In this document: positions 8,099 through 17,745 of the stretch, piece by piece
How positions within the stretch are numbered: the first letter of the stretch is position 1
How the letters are laid out: each line of letters starts with the position of its first letter
Assembly: GCA_902599045.1 (NCBI GenBank)
Contig: CACKEA010000004.1
Location: forward strand, 1-64,000
Source: an uncultured Alphaproteobacteria bacterium
GTDB taxonomy: Bacteria; Pseudomonadota; Alphaproteobacteria; HIMB59
DNA length: 64,000 nt
Direction of reading: 5' to 3'
The notes under the pieces: generated by a model
What the model was told of the DNA's origin: nothing
What the model saw: only the letters and a program-made list of their open reading frames with translations
Databases searched by the model: none
Translations under genes and position numbers: made by a program

Positions 8099-9253
8099 CT
8101 ACCTAAATCTTAAGTTTTTCTTTGAGAGCTCATTAATATTTGAAACTCCCATTAAAATCATATCTCTCTCTATTTCTTTTTTGAGATTGTTCAAAGCTAT
8201 TTCAACCCCTTTTTGACCCCCTGCAGCTAAGGCGTAAAGATACATTCTACCTCCCGAACAGGCTTTAGCGCCTAATGAAAGAGCTTTTAAAACATGAGTT
8301 CCTCTTTTGATACCACCATCGCATATCACATCAATTTTATCACCAACAGCATTAACAATTTCTTCAAGTTGATCAAAAGGTGATCGAGATCCATCTAATT
8401 GTCTTCCACCATGATTGGAAATCATAATAGCAGATGCTCCAACATCTACCGCTTTCCTGGCATCTTCTACAGACATAATACCCTTGAGTGCTAGAGGCTT
8501 TCCCCATTTTTTATTAATGTCCTCAATCTTTTTCCAAGATAAGGAGTTGTCTAACATTTTTGTAAAGTAATCGCCAATACTGGTCATTACATTGGTGCCC
8601 TCAGTTACATGCTTTTTTAAACTACTTAATTCCCATTTTGGTTTTGTGAAATAATTAAAGGCCCAAGCAGGGTGTGTAGCGAAACTCATTATACTTTTTA
8701 AAGATAAATTTAATGGAATTGTAAAACCCGTATATAAATCTCTTTCCCTATTACCACCAACCGCTGAGTCAACTGTAATGGCCATTGTGTCAAAATTATG
8801 TTCTTTGCATTGATCAATTAAATAATTATTTAGTCCCTCGTCTTTATGCACATAAAGTTGAAATAATTTTGGAGTCGAAATTAATTTAGATATTTCCTCA
8901 ATGCTCGCTGTTCCTAGAGAAGAAACCCCAAACATTGTTCCATATTTTTCTGCTGCCAGCCCAACTCCAATCTCTCCATCAGGGTGAAACAACCTTTGCA
9001 AAGCTGTTGGGGAACAATAAATTGGCATTTCTATTTTATGCCCCATTACAGTTGTAGACATATCGATATCTTTTACACCAGTTAACACATTAGGAATTAA
9101 GTCACATTTATCATACGCTTCGGTATTCCTTCGAAAAGTTACTTCATCGTCAGCTGCGCCATCAATATAATGGAATATCGGTGACGGAAGTCTTTTTTTT
9201 GCTAGATTCCGAAAATCTTCAAAGTTGTGACAATTGTTAATCCTACTGAACAT
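8099..9253 (-). CDS. lldD: FMN-dependent L-lactate dehydrogenase
   Basis: FMN alpha-hydroxy-acid dehydrogenase that oxidises L-lactate to pyruvate and passes electrons to the respiratory chain. The full-length 384 residues include the active-site block NHGGRQLDGSRSP, with catalytic His281 and the FMN/substrate Arg284, the FMN phosphate site DGGIKRGTHVLKALSLGA, and the N-terminal IDGAADDE. It lies 20 bp after the rhaK stop on the same strand. Because the rhamnose pathway in this cluster yields L-lactaldehyde and then L-lactate, this enzyme plausibly completes the route. Other L-2-hydroxyacids are possible substrates. Confidence 0.87.
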   Translation of the reverse strand: MFSRINNCHNFEDFRNLAKKRLPSPIFHYIDGAADDEVTFRRNTEAYDKCDLIPNVLTGVKDIDMSTTVMGHKIEMPIYCSPTALQRLFHPDGEIGVGLAAEKYGTMFGVSSLGTASIEEISKLISTPKLFQLYVHKDEGLNNYLIDQCKEHNFDTMAITVDSAVGGNRERDLYTGFTIPLNLSLKSIMSFATHPAWAFNYFTKPKWELSSLKKHVTEGTNVMTSIGDYFTKMLDNSLSWKKIEDINKKWGKPLALKGIMSVEDARKAVDVGASAIMISNHGGRQLDGSRSPFDQLEEIVNAVGDKIDVICDGGIKRGTHVLKALSLGAKACSGGRMYLYALAAGGQKGVEIALNNLKKEIERDMILMGVSNINELSKKNLRFR

Positions 9254-9273
9254 GTCTTTATATTAAACAAAAA

Positions 9274-10644
9274 TTAAGAATGTCTAAATAACTCTTTTTT
9301 ATAAAGGCTCTGCTCCCAATTTTTGTAAATAGCTTGAAGAGATTGATTTTGATACTTTTTAATTACAACTGTTTGTAATTTATTTTTTTTATTAATATTA
9401 AATAAATTTGTAGCTCCAAGAGTAGTTCCTATTTCTCTCTTATTTTTTAGAACTATTTGTTTTTTTCTCAGTGATGAAAGTATTTTCATAATTGTAATAT
9501 TTTTAGTAATTGGTCCATCAAGAATTATAGCATTTGAAGATTTCATTTGGTTTAAACAAAAATTAATTACAAACGAAATATATAAACAAATTAGATAATA
9601 AATTTGACCTTTGTTTAGCCCTTCATAAAAACCAATATTAATTTTATTTATTGAAAATCCTCCACCAGATGCATAGCTGGGATAAATCAAATAGTCATGA
9701 AAACTAAAAGTTTTAATAGCTCTAGTTTTATTTGAAATTTTAAATACTCCCATTAAATGATCATATTCCCTTCCACCCATAAATCTCATAGTTGGAACAG
9801 GTTTTCCAAAAACATCAATATTAGCTAACATGTCAAGACTAGGGTTAAGGTTTTTTAAAGGTGTTTTTTGATTAAATATGATGTACCAAGTTCCCGTTGA
9901 AACCAAGGTAAAATTTTTGATATCTGAATTTTTAAAATATAAATAGGATGCATTACTATCATGTATCCCATTTATAATTTTTAAATTTGACTCACCAATT
10001 TTTCTTTGTCCTATTGTATCCCATGCCTTCCTTATTTTTGGAAATTTCTTTTCTAATTTAATTTTTTTAACAAAAGAGGAGAGTTTATTTCTTTTAAAAT
10101 CCCACAAATGCGTATGACAGCCTACATATGATATCTCAGATGAAAAACTAGAGGTGAGTTTCCATACAATATACTGAGGGTAATTAAGGATGTACTTTGT
10201 TTCTTTGATAAGTTTCTGTTTTCTTTTATACAAATAGTAAATTTGCTGACCTATGTTAAGTCCATTTTCTAAAAAAGGGGAGAAACTTTCATTAAATTTA
10301 GGTGCTATTTTCTTATAATTATTAAATAATTTATCAAATTTATATTCATAATCAGTACAAGCCAAAAGCTCTTTATCATCATAACTTATAAGAGCAATAG
10401 AAGTTCCATGAGCGGTGCAAACAAATTTATCTAAATTATGTTTTTTTCCAATGTATGTAATTTTTTTTAGAGCCCACTCAAATATAGAATTTGAATTTAA
10501 AATTTTTATACCATGTCTATAAATATTTTTTTGTTTTGTTCTAAAAAATTTTATTGTCTTATTATTTATACTATCAACAAATGTTAACTTAACGTTTGTT
10601 TTACCAATATCGAGGACGATATTTAGTTTCTTAGAAGACACCAT
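9274..10644 (-). CDS. rhaK: FGGY-family kinase, probable L-rhamnulokinase
   Basis: Sugar kinase of the FGGY/ASKHA fold, which would phosphorylate L-rhamnulose to L-rhamnulose-1-phosphate. The N-terminal phosphate-binding strand is VLDIGKTNVKLTFVD (10-24), and the segment GIHDSNASYLYF followed by STGTW is typical of the rhamnulokinase-like group in Alphaproteobacteria. The length of 456 is normal. It overlaps the aldolase fusion gene by 1 bp and completes the pathway with rhaI and rhaD. The gene is visibly more AT-rich and lysine/asparagine-rich than the transporter genes. Assignment rests on context; fuculokinase activity cannot be excluded. Confidence 0.82.
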   Translation of the reverse strand: MVSSKKLNIVLDIGKTNVKLTFVDSINNKTIKFFRTKQKNIYRHGIKILNSNSIFEWALKKITYIGKKHNLDKFVCTAHGTSIALISYDDKELLACTDYEYKFDKLFNNYKKIAPKFNESFSPFLENGLNIGQQIYYLYKRKQKLIKETKYILNYPQYIVWKLTSSFSSEISYVGCHTHLWDFKRNKLSSFVKKIKLEKKFPKIRKAWDTIGQRKIGESNLKIINGIHDSNASYLYFKNSDIKNFTLVSTGTWYIIFNQKTPLKNLNPSLDMLANIDVFGKPVPTMRFMGGREYDHLMGVFKISNKTRAIKTFSFHDYLIYPSYASGGGFSINKINIGFYEGLNKGQIYYLICLYISFVINFCLNQMKSSNAIILDGPITKNITIMKILSSLRKKQIVLKNKREIGTTLGATNLFNINKKNKLQTVVIKKYQNQSLQAIYKNWEQSLYKKELFRHS

Positions 10645-12725
10645 TATCTAGTGAATGATGTTATATTACCTCCATCAACATTGATAATGTTTCCTGTTGA
10701 CTTTTTTGATTTGGAACTTGCAAAGAAGTAAATTCCCTCGGCTATATCTTCTGGAAGTATGCTTACTTTCAATAAACTTCTGTTTTTGTAAAATTCTTGA
10801 ACTTGATTAACGCTAATTTTATTACTGATTGCTCTTTGTTTGGTCCACTCACCTTGCCATATTTTTGAGTTTTGAATAACAGCATCAGGATTTACAACAT
10901 TTGAACGAATTTTATGACTTGAACCCTCCAGCGCAATAGATCTAGAAAGGTGAAGCAAAGAACTTTTTGCTACACTATAAGCCGATGCTCCCTTTGATGC
11001 ATTTAAGCTATTTTTGCTTGAGACAAATATAATTGAGCCTCCATTTTTTTGATCAATCATTTTTTGATATACTTCACGACTTATTAAAAAACATCCTTTT
11101 GATAAGATATCCATATTTTTATCCCAAAGTTTTGAAGATGTTTTTTCAAATAGTGCTGCGGATGCAAATCCTGCATTTGCAACTAGTATATCGATACCAC
11201 CAAAAGCATTTACACTAATTGATACAGCTCTCTTAACATCTTGTTCGCTAGTAACATCCATCAATATAGAATGAACAACATCTTTGCCAAATTCTTTACT
11301 AAATTCCTCCTGTTTCGTATTAAGTGCTTTTTTATCTATATCAGTTAAAATTACACAACAACCCTCACTAAGGAATTTTCTTGCAGTAGCTGACCCAATT
11401 CCCCCAGCCGCACCTGTAATAAGAGCTACTTTTCCAGCTAACTCTTTTTCTGGAGGCATTCTTCTTAATTTTGCTTCCTCCAATTCCCAATATTCTATTC
11501 TAAATGCTTCTTTTTCAGTAAGTCCTGTGTATTTGCTTATACCCTCCGCGCCTTTCATGACATTCATTGCATTACAAAAAAACTCACTTGAGATACGGGC
11601 AGTTGATTTGTTTTTTGCAAAAGACATCATTCCATACTCAGGGATTAGAATTATTACTGGGTAGGGGTCCCTAAGGTTAGGAGATCCTTTGCTTTTATTT
11701 CTATTATAGTACTTTGTGTATGCTTCCTTATATTTTTCTAAATATGTTTTAACGATACTGTGAATTTTATTTTCATTTTTAATTAAATCAGACAAGGAAG
11801 GTAAAACCATAGGCAATCTTTTTGTTCTGAGAAAATGGTCAGGGCAAGAAGTACCAATTGCAGCAACTTTTTTTAAATTTGTTGAGTTAACAAATTCTAA
11901 AGCGATATCTGATTTGTCTAAGTGAAGAATTTTTGAGTTTTCATTGGAGAGACTTCCTCGAATAGTTGTTATTAATTTTATCTCGAATTCAGGGTTTGAT
12001 TTATTCTTGTACATGGGCTTTCCAAATGAATATTTTTTAATAGAGCTATTTAAATACACTTGAGCTCTTTTTATTAAGTCTACAGAATTTGAATAACACT
12101 CTTTACTACTATTCGACCATGTAAATAATCCATGATGACCAAGAACTATTCCAATAATACCTTTATTTTTATGAATTAAGTTCTCCATTTTTAATCCTAG
12201 GTCAAAACCAGGTCTTTGCCAATCAATCCAGCCAACACTATCTCCATAAACCTTTTTAATAATATCTCTTCCATTTTTCATTGTAGCTAAGGCAATAATT
12301 GAGTCCGGATGAGTGTGATCTACTTCAGGATAAGGTACATAGGCATGAAGTGGTGTGTCAATACTGGCAGCCCTTGGATTATTATTAAACGTACACATCG
12401 GGTAATATCCAACCATTTCATCCTCATGATTAAAGCCCCTGTAAATATTTTTAAGGCTATTAAATTTATCTAGATAAAGACTTGCAAAACCATCTTTTCT
12501 AATTGATCCTAAATCTCCTCCTGACCCTTTAACATATAAAATCTTTTCATTTTTTTTTGTTATAGGATCTTTCACAGAAATCTTGGAGGAGGTGTTTCCT
12601 CCACCAAAGTTGGTAACTTTTAAATCTCCCCCTAGTAGGTTAGATCTTACTATTAGCTGATCAAGTTTAGATAATTTATTAAATTTATTATCCCATTTAT
12701 TTATTACGTTTTTTTGAAATCTCAT
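10644..12725 (-). CDS. rhaD: Bifunctional rhamnulose-1-phosphate aldolase / short-chain (lactaldehyde) dehydrogenase
   Basis: Two-domain enzyme of 693 residues. Residues 1-420 form a class II aldolase/adducin domain with the zinc motif HTHPD (137-141) and HHG (197-199). Residues 430-693 form a short-chain dehydrogenase with TGAAGGIG (437-444), NAG (517-519) and YSVAK (583-587). The aldolase would split L-rhamnulose-1-phosphate to DHAP and L-lactaldehyde; the dehydrogenase half (called RhaW in RhaEW fusions) is thought to oxidise lactaldehyde to L-lactate. It is the first gene of a leftward unit with rhaK and lldD, divergent from rhaS. Confidence 0.9.
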   Translation of the reverse strand: MRFQKNVINKWDNKFNKLSKLDQLIVRSNLLGGDLKVTNFGGGNTSSKISVKDPITKKNEKILYVKGSGGDLGSIRKDGFASLYLDKFNSLKNIYRGFNHEDEMVGYYPMCTFNNNPRAASIDTPLHAYVPYPEVDHTHPDSIIALATMKNGRDIIKKVYGDSVGWIDWQRPGFDLGLKMENLIHKNKGIIGIVLGHHGLFTWSNSSKECYSNSVDLIKRAQVYLNSSIKKYSFGKPMYKNKSNPEFEIKLITTIRGSLSNENSKILHLDKSDIALEFVNSTNLKKVAAIGTSCPDHFLRTKRLPMVLPSLSDLIKNENKIHSIVKTYLEKYKEAYTKYYNRNKSKGSPNLRDPYPVIILIPEYGMMSFAKNKSTARISSEFFCNAMNVMKGAEGISKYTGLTEKEAFRIEYWELEEAKLRRMPPEKELAGKVALITGAAGGIGSATARKFLSEGCCVILTDIDKKALNTKQEEFSKEFGKDVVHSILMDVTSEQDVKRAVSISVNAFGGIDILVANAGFASAALFEKTSSKLWDKNMDILSKGCFLISREVYQKMIDQKNGGSIIFVSSKNSLNASKGASAYSVAKSSLLHLSRSIALEGSSHKIRSNVVNPDAVIQNSKIWQGEWTKQRAISNKISVNQVQEFYKNRSLLKVSILPEDIAEGIYFFASSKSKKSTGNIINVDGGNITSFTR

Positions 12726-12894
12726 GCGACATTTTTAATTGAAAAAAAAGAACCTTCAATAAAAAAAAAATAAAATCATTTTTCTCATAAAATCCATAAA
12801 AAAATAATTTATTATACCTAAACTTCCCAAAATAAATTGATTTAAAGCTAAATAGGGTGAATAATATAAATACTTTATATATTAGGAGGAAAAA
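12726..12894. promoter_or_regulatory. Divergent promoter region between rhaD and rhaS
   Basis: This 169-bp, very A/T-rich gap must hold both rha promoters. A strong ribosome site (TTAGGAGG) precedes the rhaS ATG at 12895, and TATATT/TATAAA stretches near 12864-12881 could serve as a -10 element. I see no clear long inverted repeat for a DeoR- or LacI-type regulator, and no regulator gene is in the cluster. Confidence 0.45.
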
Positions 12895-13881
12895 ATGAAA
12901 AAATTATTTTTAGGAATAATATCATCAATCCTGTTTGCTTTTAGTGCTAACGCAGCTGATATGAGAATTGCGTTAGTGGTGAAAGGTTTAGGTATTGGTT
13001 TTTTTGAGGCAGCTGCCGAAGGTGGTGAAGAAGCTGCGAAAGAAATTGGCGGAGTTGAAGTTATTTATACCGGCCCTGCTACTACTACTGCTGAAGCTCA
13101 AATTGAAGTTATTAATTCTTTAATAGCTCAAAAAGTTGATGCTATTGCTATCTCTGCTAATGATAGGGACGCTCTTGCTTCAATTGGTAAAAAAGCTATG
13201 GACAGAGGAATTACAGTTATCTCTTGGGACTCTGGTATCGCTGAAGAGGGAAGAGTTATGAACTTAGACCCATCTAATACCGCACTTATTGGCTCATCAA
13301 ATATTAAGTGGATGAAAAATTCTATGGGTGATGAGGGTGAATTTGCAATTCTAAGTGCTACTAGTCAGGCAACAAATCAAAATGCTTGGATAGAAGAAAT
13401 GAAAAAAGAACACGCAAAGCCAGAATACTCTAAGATGAAGTGGGTAGACACTGTATATGGTGATGACCTTTTCGATAAGAGTTATCAAGAAGCTCTTGGT
13501 TTGTTTAAGAAACATCCAAACCTTAAAGGCATCATAGCTCCAACATCAGTTGGTATCGTAGCAGCAGCAAAAGCTGTTGAAGATCAAGGATTGGTTGGAA
13601 AAGTATTTGTGACTGGTCTTGGGCTCCCAAGTGAAATGAAAGCACATGTTAAAAGTGGTGCTGCAATTCAATTTGGTATTTGGAATCCAATTGATTTAGG
13701 TTACTCAGCTGTTTATTTATCATATCAAATTGCAACTGGTGCTTACACAGGTCAAGAAGGAGAATGTATTCCAACTGGCAGAATGGGTGAAATTTGCATA
13801 GGTGCAGGTAATAATGCAGCAATGGCAGATCCATTTATATTTGATGCTTCAAATATCGATAAGTTCGCAGAAATCTTTTAA
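12895..13881 (+). CDS. rhaS: Rhamnose ABC transporter periplasmic binding protein
   Basis: Type I periplasmic sugar-binding protein (RbsB/RhaS family), 328 residues, with a signal peptide cleaved probably after ANA at residue 20. The mature start DMRIALVVKGLGIGFFEAAA and the hinge segment GIIAPTSVGIVAAAKAVED are typical of the RhaS branch. It leads the operon rhaSTPQ-ASRT-rhaI, with a very good ribosome site. The identity of the sugar as L-rhamnose rests on the catabolic genes around it. Confidence 0.9.
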   Translation: MKKLFLGIISSILFAFSANAADMRIALVVKGLGIGFFEAAAEGGEEAAKEIGGVEVIYTGPATTTAEAQIEVINSLIAQKVDAIAISANDRDALASIGKKAMDRGITVISWDSGIAEEGRVMNLDPSNTALIGSSNIKWMKNSMGDEGEFAILSATSQATNQNAWIEEMKKEHAKPEYSKMKWVDTVYGDDLFDKSYQEALGLFKKHPNLKGIIAPTSVGIVAAAKAVEDQGLVGKVFVTGLGLPSEMKAHVKSGAAIQFGIWNPIDLGYSAVYLSYQIATGAYTGQEGECIPTGRMGEICIGAGNNAAMADPFIFDASNIDKFAEIF

Positions 13882-13897
13882 TTAAATATATATTTTT

Positions 13898-13924
13898 ACA
13901 CACGATCACTAAGTGGTCGTGTGT
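13898..13924 (+). terminator. Hairpin after rhaS
   Basis: A 12-bp stem ACACACGATCAC / GTGGTCGTGTGT (one G-T pair) closes on a 3-nt loop, between the rhaS stop and the rhaT start. No T run follows, so it is more likely a 3'-end stabiliser or partial terminator than a full stop. It raises binding protein relative to ATPase and permeases. Confidence 0.7.
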
Positions 13925-13930
13925 TTACAA

Positions 13931-15412
13931 ATGAAACTTGAGCTTAAAAATATCTCAAAAAATTTTCATGGAGTAAAAGCACTCCAAAACGTTGATTTTC
14001 AGCTCCAAGAAAATAGCATTCATGCACTTTTAGGAGAAAATGGTGCTGGTAAATCCACATTAGTAAAAATTTTATGTGGTGTTTACCAACCCGATAGCGG
14101 GATAATAAATTTAAATAACAAACAACAATCTATACCTGATCCTAGCGCCTCTTTAAGCTTGGGTATTTCAGCTATTCACCAAGAGTCAGTTATGTTCGAT
14201 GAATTATCAGTAACAGAAAATGTTTTCATTGGTAATCATATAACTAAATCTAATGGTTTGGTCGACTGGGGTTTAATGCAAGATAAAACAAATCAGCTAC
14301 TTAAAGATCTTGAAGCAAACATTGAGCCAAATGAAAAAATTAAAGACCTTAGTATTGCTCAAAGACATATTGTTCAAATATCACGATCACTTATTCATGA
14401 TGCTGACATTGTAATAATGGACGAACCCACTGCTTCTCTCTCACAAAAAGAAATAAATGAACTTTATACAATTATAAGAAATTTAAAAAAACAAAATAAA
14501 TCTATCATATTCATTTCGCATAAATTAGATGAGGTAATAGAAGTTTGTGATGAATTTACTGTATTAAGAGATGGTGAATTAATTAAATCAGACTCGATAC
14601 AAAATACTAACAAAGATCAACTGATTACTTACATGGCCGGTAGAGAAGTAAATCAAATATTTCCAAAAAACAATGTGACTATAGAAAATGAAATTTTTGA
14701 AGTTCGCAATTTATTCAAAAAAACACAATTCAAAGATATTAATTTTAATCTTAGAAAAAAAGAAATTTTAGGATTTTATGGTTTAGTAGGCTCTGGACGA
14801 ACAGAAATCATGAAATCCATTTTTGGAATTACAAAACTAGATGAAGGAGAGATACTATTTAAAGATCAAAAAATCTTAATTAGAAAACCGAGTGATGCTA
14901 TCGATCAAGGTATAGTTTATCTGTCAGAGGAAAGACAACAGTTGGGAATGACTGGCCTTATGTCAGTCAAAGACAATATTAATATGGCTGTCATGGATAG
15001 AAACTCTAACTTTTATGTGATGAATACATTAAAAGAGATAAAAAACTCAGCTGCCATGCAGGAAAAATTAAATATTAAAGTTTCATATTGGAGCCAATTA
15101 ACTCAAAGCTTATCAGGAGGGAATCAACAAAAGACTGTCATAGCTAAGTGGCTTTCAACAAAACCTGAGGTATTGATACTAGACGAGCCCACCAAAGGCA
15201 TTGATGTAAGATCTAAGTCTGCTGTCCACGAATTTATGGGAGAGCTAGTAGAAGAGGGGATGTCTATAATGATGATCTCTTCTGAGTTACCTGAGATATT
15301 AGGTATGTGTGATAGAGTTGTGGTGATGTACAAAGGGCTCATTAAAGATATTTTAAATGTTAAAGAGGCCTCTTCAGAACAAATTGTCAAGTTAGCAAGT
15401 GGAGAGTCATGA
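13931..15412 (+). CDS. rhaT: Rhamnose ABC transporter ATPase (two NBDs)
   Basis: CUT2-type sugar ABC ATPase with two fused nucleotide-binding domains, about 493 residues. The N-terminal Walker A is GENGAGKST with Walker B VIMDEPTASLS; the C-terminal half has GLVGSGRTE, signature LSGGNQQK and LILDEPTKGID. The ATG at 13931 is preferred; an in-frame GTG at 13913 lies inside the upstream hairpin. The degenerate second Walker A (G-R in place of G-K) is normal for this family. It overlaps rhaP by 4 bp. Confidence 0.9.
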   Translation: MKLELKNISKNFHGVKALQNVDFQLQENSIHALLGENGAGKSTLVKILCGVYQPDSGIINLNNKQQSIPDPSASLSLGISAIHQESVMFDELSVTENVFIGNHITKSNGLVDWGLMQDKTNQLLKDLEANIEPNEKIKDLSIAQRHIVQISRSLIHDADIVIMDEPTASLSQKEINELYTIIRNLKKQNKSIIFISHKLDEVIEVCDEFTVLRDGELIKSDSIQNTNKDQLITYMAGREVNQIFPKNNVTIENEIFEVRNLFKKTQFKDINFNLRKKEILGFYGLVGSGRTEIMKSIFGITKLDEGEILFKDQKILIRKPSDAIDQGIVYLSEERQQLGMTGLMSVKDNINMAVMDRNSNFYVMNTLKEIKNSAAMQEKLNIKVSYWSQLTQSLSGGNQQKTVIAKWLSTKPEVLILDEPTKGIDVRSKSAVHEFMGELVEEGMSIMMISSELPEILGMCDRVVVMYKGLIKDILNVKEASSEQIVKLASGES

Positions 15413-16377
15413 AAAAAATCTTATTAAATAGAGATTTCATTTTATTCTCAATTATTTTAATTATATTAATTGCGGTGGGCTTTGCTAACCCACTTTTTGT
15501 AACCCCAAAAAGTATCTCTGATGTTTTAACTGACACTTCAATACTAATTATTCTTGCATTAAGTCAGATGATTGTAATTTTAATTCGTGCAATTGATCTA
15601 TCAGTAGCATCTAATCTTGCACTTTCTGGAATGCTTATATCATTGCTTTCGACTGTCCATCCAGAATTACCCGTTTACTATTTCATCGCTCTCTCTTGTG
15701 TAATTGGAACAATTTTAGGTGTTTTGAATGGTATCTCTATCGCTATTTTAAAAGTTCCTTTCATTGTTACTACTTTGGGAACATTAAGTATCTATCGAGG
15801 TTTAATTTATTTTGTCAGTGATGGTAAGCAAGTTTATTCAAATGAATTCTCTGAAGACTTTTTAGCTTTAATACACGTTAAATTTTTATCTCTTTCATTC
15901 CTATTTTGGTTAGCAGTCTTAGTTTTTATAGTCATATATATATTGCTTAATCATACTCGCTTTGGAAGAAACCTATATTCACTTGGAGGTAACCCAGATG
16001 CCGCGAAATACATAGGAATTAATGAAAATAAATACATTATAATGGCATATTCACTCTCAGGATTTTTTGCAGGATTATGCGGATATTTATGGGTTGCTCG
16101 ATATTCTGTAGCCTCTACTCAAATAGCAATAGGATTTGAACTTACTGTAATCTCTGCGTGTGTAGTTGGTGGCATTAGTGTTATGGGAGGCGTCGGAACA
16201 GTTTTGGGATGTGTTTTAGGAGCCCTTCTAATAGGCCTAATTCGAAATGCTTTACCAGCTGTTGATATTTCTCAGTTTTGGCAATTAGCCATATCCGGAG
16301 CAATAATATTATTAGCTATAATTATAAATACGAAAACTGAGCAGCGAAAAGAAAAAACAATAATGGTGGAAAACTAA
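15409..16377 (+). CDS. rhaP: Rhamnose ABC transporter permease
   Basis: CUT2 family permease (RbsC-like), 322 residues, with eight to ten hydrophobic helices. Diagnostic segments are IRAIDLSVASNLALSGM, GTLSIYRGLIYFVSDG and the EAA-like loop GGNPDAAKYIGINENKY near residue 195, which contacts the ATPase. It overlaps rhaT by 4 bp and rhaQ by 1 bp. Together with rhaQ it forms a heterodimeric channel, as in the Rhizobium rhamnose importer. Confidence 0.9.
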   Translation: MKKILLNRDFILFSIILIILIAVGFANPLFVTPKSISDVLTDTSILIILALSQMIVILIRAIDLSVASNLALSGMLISLLSTVHPELPVYYFIALSCVIGTILGVLNGISIAILKVPFIVTTLGTLSIYRGLIYFVSDGKQVYSNEFSEDFLALIHVKFLSLSFLFWLAVLVFIVIYILLNHTRFGRNLYSLGGNPDAAKYIGINENKYIIMAYSLSGFFAGLCGYLWVARYSVASTQIAIGFELTVISACVVGGISVMGGVGTVLGCVLGALLIGLIRNALPAVDISQFWQLAISGAIILLAIIINTKTEQRKEKTIMVEN

Positions 16378-17357
16378 TGAGCATAATACCAGATAAACCA
16401 CCTTTTAAATTACTAGATATTTTATACAAAAAAGAATTTATTCTTTTTGTAGTTTTAGTTTCCATTCTAATCATAAACTCTAACATCTCGCCTTATTTTT
16501 TAGATTTATATAATCTTATCGACAGCACTTTTCTTTTCAGCGAAAAAGCAATTATTGCATTAACAATGACATTTGTAATTATTGCAAGACAGATTGATTT
16601 ATCAGTTGCATCTATTATAGCAGTCTCTTCTGTTGTCTTAGGATATACAACAAGCCTTGGTTACGACACTTGGTTAGTCTTATTATTGACATTGTTAAGC
16701 GGTGCTTTGTGTGGAGCGTTTAACGGAGCTATCATTACTAAATTCGCAATTCCCTCTATTATAGTAACTATTGGTACAATGTCCCTATTTAGGGGTCTGG
16801 CTTATTCTTTCTTAGAGGACTCTTATTATAACAAGTTTCCAAAACTTGTAGGTAAATTAGGAGGTGGGTATCTTTATGGTTATATTCCATATGCTTTTCT
16901 TACATTTATTTTATTAGCATTTGTTTTTGCATTTATTTTACATAAAACTTCCGTTGGAAAAAAAATATACTCAATTGGCAATAATCCTGATGCGGCTCAA
17001 TACACCGGTATTGCTGTGGATAAATATACTTTTGTCCTTTTTACTCTAAATGGCCTATTTTCCGCTATAGCGGCCATATTTTTATCTGGAAGACTATCAA
17101 GTGTTCGTCCCAATATTGCTTTTGGGTGGGAATTAGAAATTATAACAATGGTTGTTTTAGGCGGCGTATACATTTATGGCGGATCTGGATCAATTTTGGG
17201 AGTTGTAATTTCTATATTTATCCTTGGGATGTTATCATTTGGATTAGGATTGCTAAACGTTCCTGGCGTGGGTATCATAATCTTTACTGGATTACTTTTA
17301 ATTTTAAGTATTGGTTTCCCATCTTTTGTGAGAACCTTAAGGAGAAAAAATGAGTGA
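16377..17357 (+). CDS. rhaQ: Rhamnose ABC transporter permease
   Basis: Second CUT2 permease, 326 residues, paralogous to rhaP. It shows ARQIDLSVASIIAVSSV, GTMSLFRGLAYSF and the cytoplasmic loop GNNPDAAQYTGIAVDKYTF. The start ATG overlaps the rhaP stop (TAATGA) and its end overlaps the next gene by 8 bp, so the operon is tightly coupled. Confidence 0.9.
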   Translation: MSIIPDKPPFKLLDILYKKEFILFVVLVSILIINSNISPYFLDLYNLIDSTFLFSEKAIIALTMTFVIIARQIDLSVASIIAVSSVVLGYTTSLGYDTWLVLLLTLLSGALCGAFNGAIITKFAIPSIIVTIGTMSLFRGLAYSFLEDSYYNKFPKLVGKLGGGYLYGYIPYAFLTFILLAFVFAFILHKTSVGKKIYSIGNNPDAAQYTGIAVDKYTFVLFTLNGLFSAIAAIFLSGRLSSVRPNIAFGWELEIITMVVLGGVYIYGGSGSILGVVISIFILGMLSFGLGLLNVPGVGIIIFTGLLLILSIGFPSFVRTLRRKNE

Positions 17358-17745
17358 GGCTTTAGGAAAAAAAATTTGGGCTTTCCCTGATGCATTTTTA
17401 CCTGCCAAGGGCCATCCTTATAAAACAACAAATCATGGAGATCAATATAGTCATGAGTCTCTATGTATTATCAATTATGATCAAAATCCCGCGAATATAG
17501 TCTTAGATTTTTTATACGAAGACCAAGATCCTATAGAAAATTATACTTTCACATTGAGAGGTAAAAGAAGTATCCATTTAAGAATAGATGATATTGAGGT
17601 TAATAATAAAAAACTACCAAGAGAAAAACCATATTCAATTGTCTTGAAAAGTAATATTAATATTGTTGCTCAGTTATCAAGGCTCGATACAACATCAGAA
17701 CATAATGCATTTATGACCGCCATGGGATGGGGTAGCGATGTTTAA
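17350..17745 (+). CDS. Anabaena sensory-rhodopsin-transducer (ASRT) family protein
   Basis: Small soluble beta-sandwich-type protein of 131 residues, matching the ASRT family by GKKIWAFPDAFLPAKG at 6-21, an ESLCIINYD strand, the LDFLYEDQDPIENY segment and a C-terminal SRLDT. ASRT domains have been proposed to bind small molecules and occur beside sugar-metabolism genes; the founding member interacts with sensory rhodopsin in Anabaena. No rhodopsin is in this window. It overlaps rhaQ by 8 bp and rhaI by 8 bp, so it is made with the rhamnose system and may sense or bind rhamnose or a derivative. It is not the RhaU mutarotase fold by sequence, although it sits where such a helper might be expected. 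Confidence 0.8.
   Translation: MSEALGKKIWAFPDAFLPAKGHPYKTTNHGDQYSHESLCIINYDQNPANIVLDFLYEDQDPIENYTFTLRGKRSIHLRIDDIEVNNKKLPREKPYSIVLKSNINIVAQLSRLDTTSEHNAFMTAMGWGSDV

Noticed and set aside
13913-13930. GTG start for rhaT at 13913
   Set aside because: It lies in the 3' arm of the 12-bp hairpin and has no ribosome site; the ATG at 13931 gives the family-typical N-terminus.
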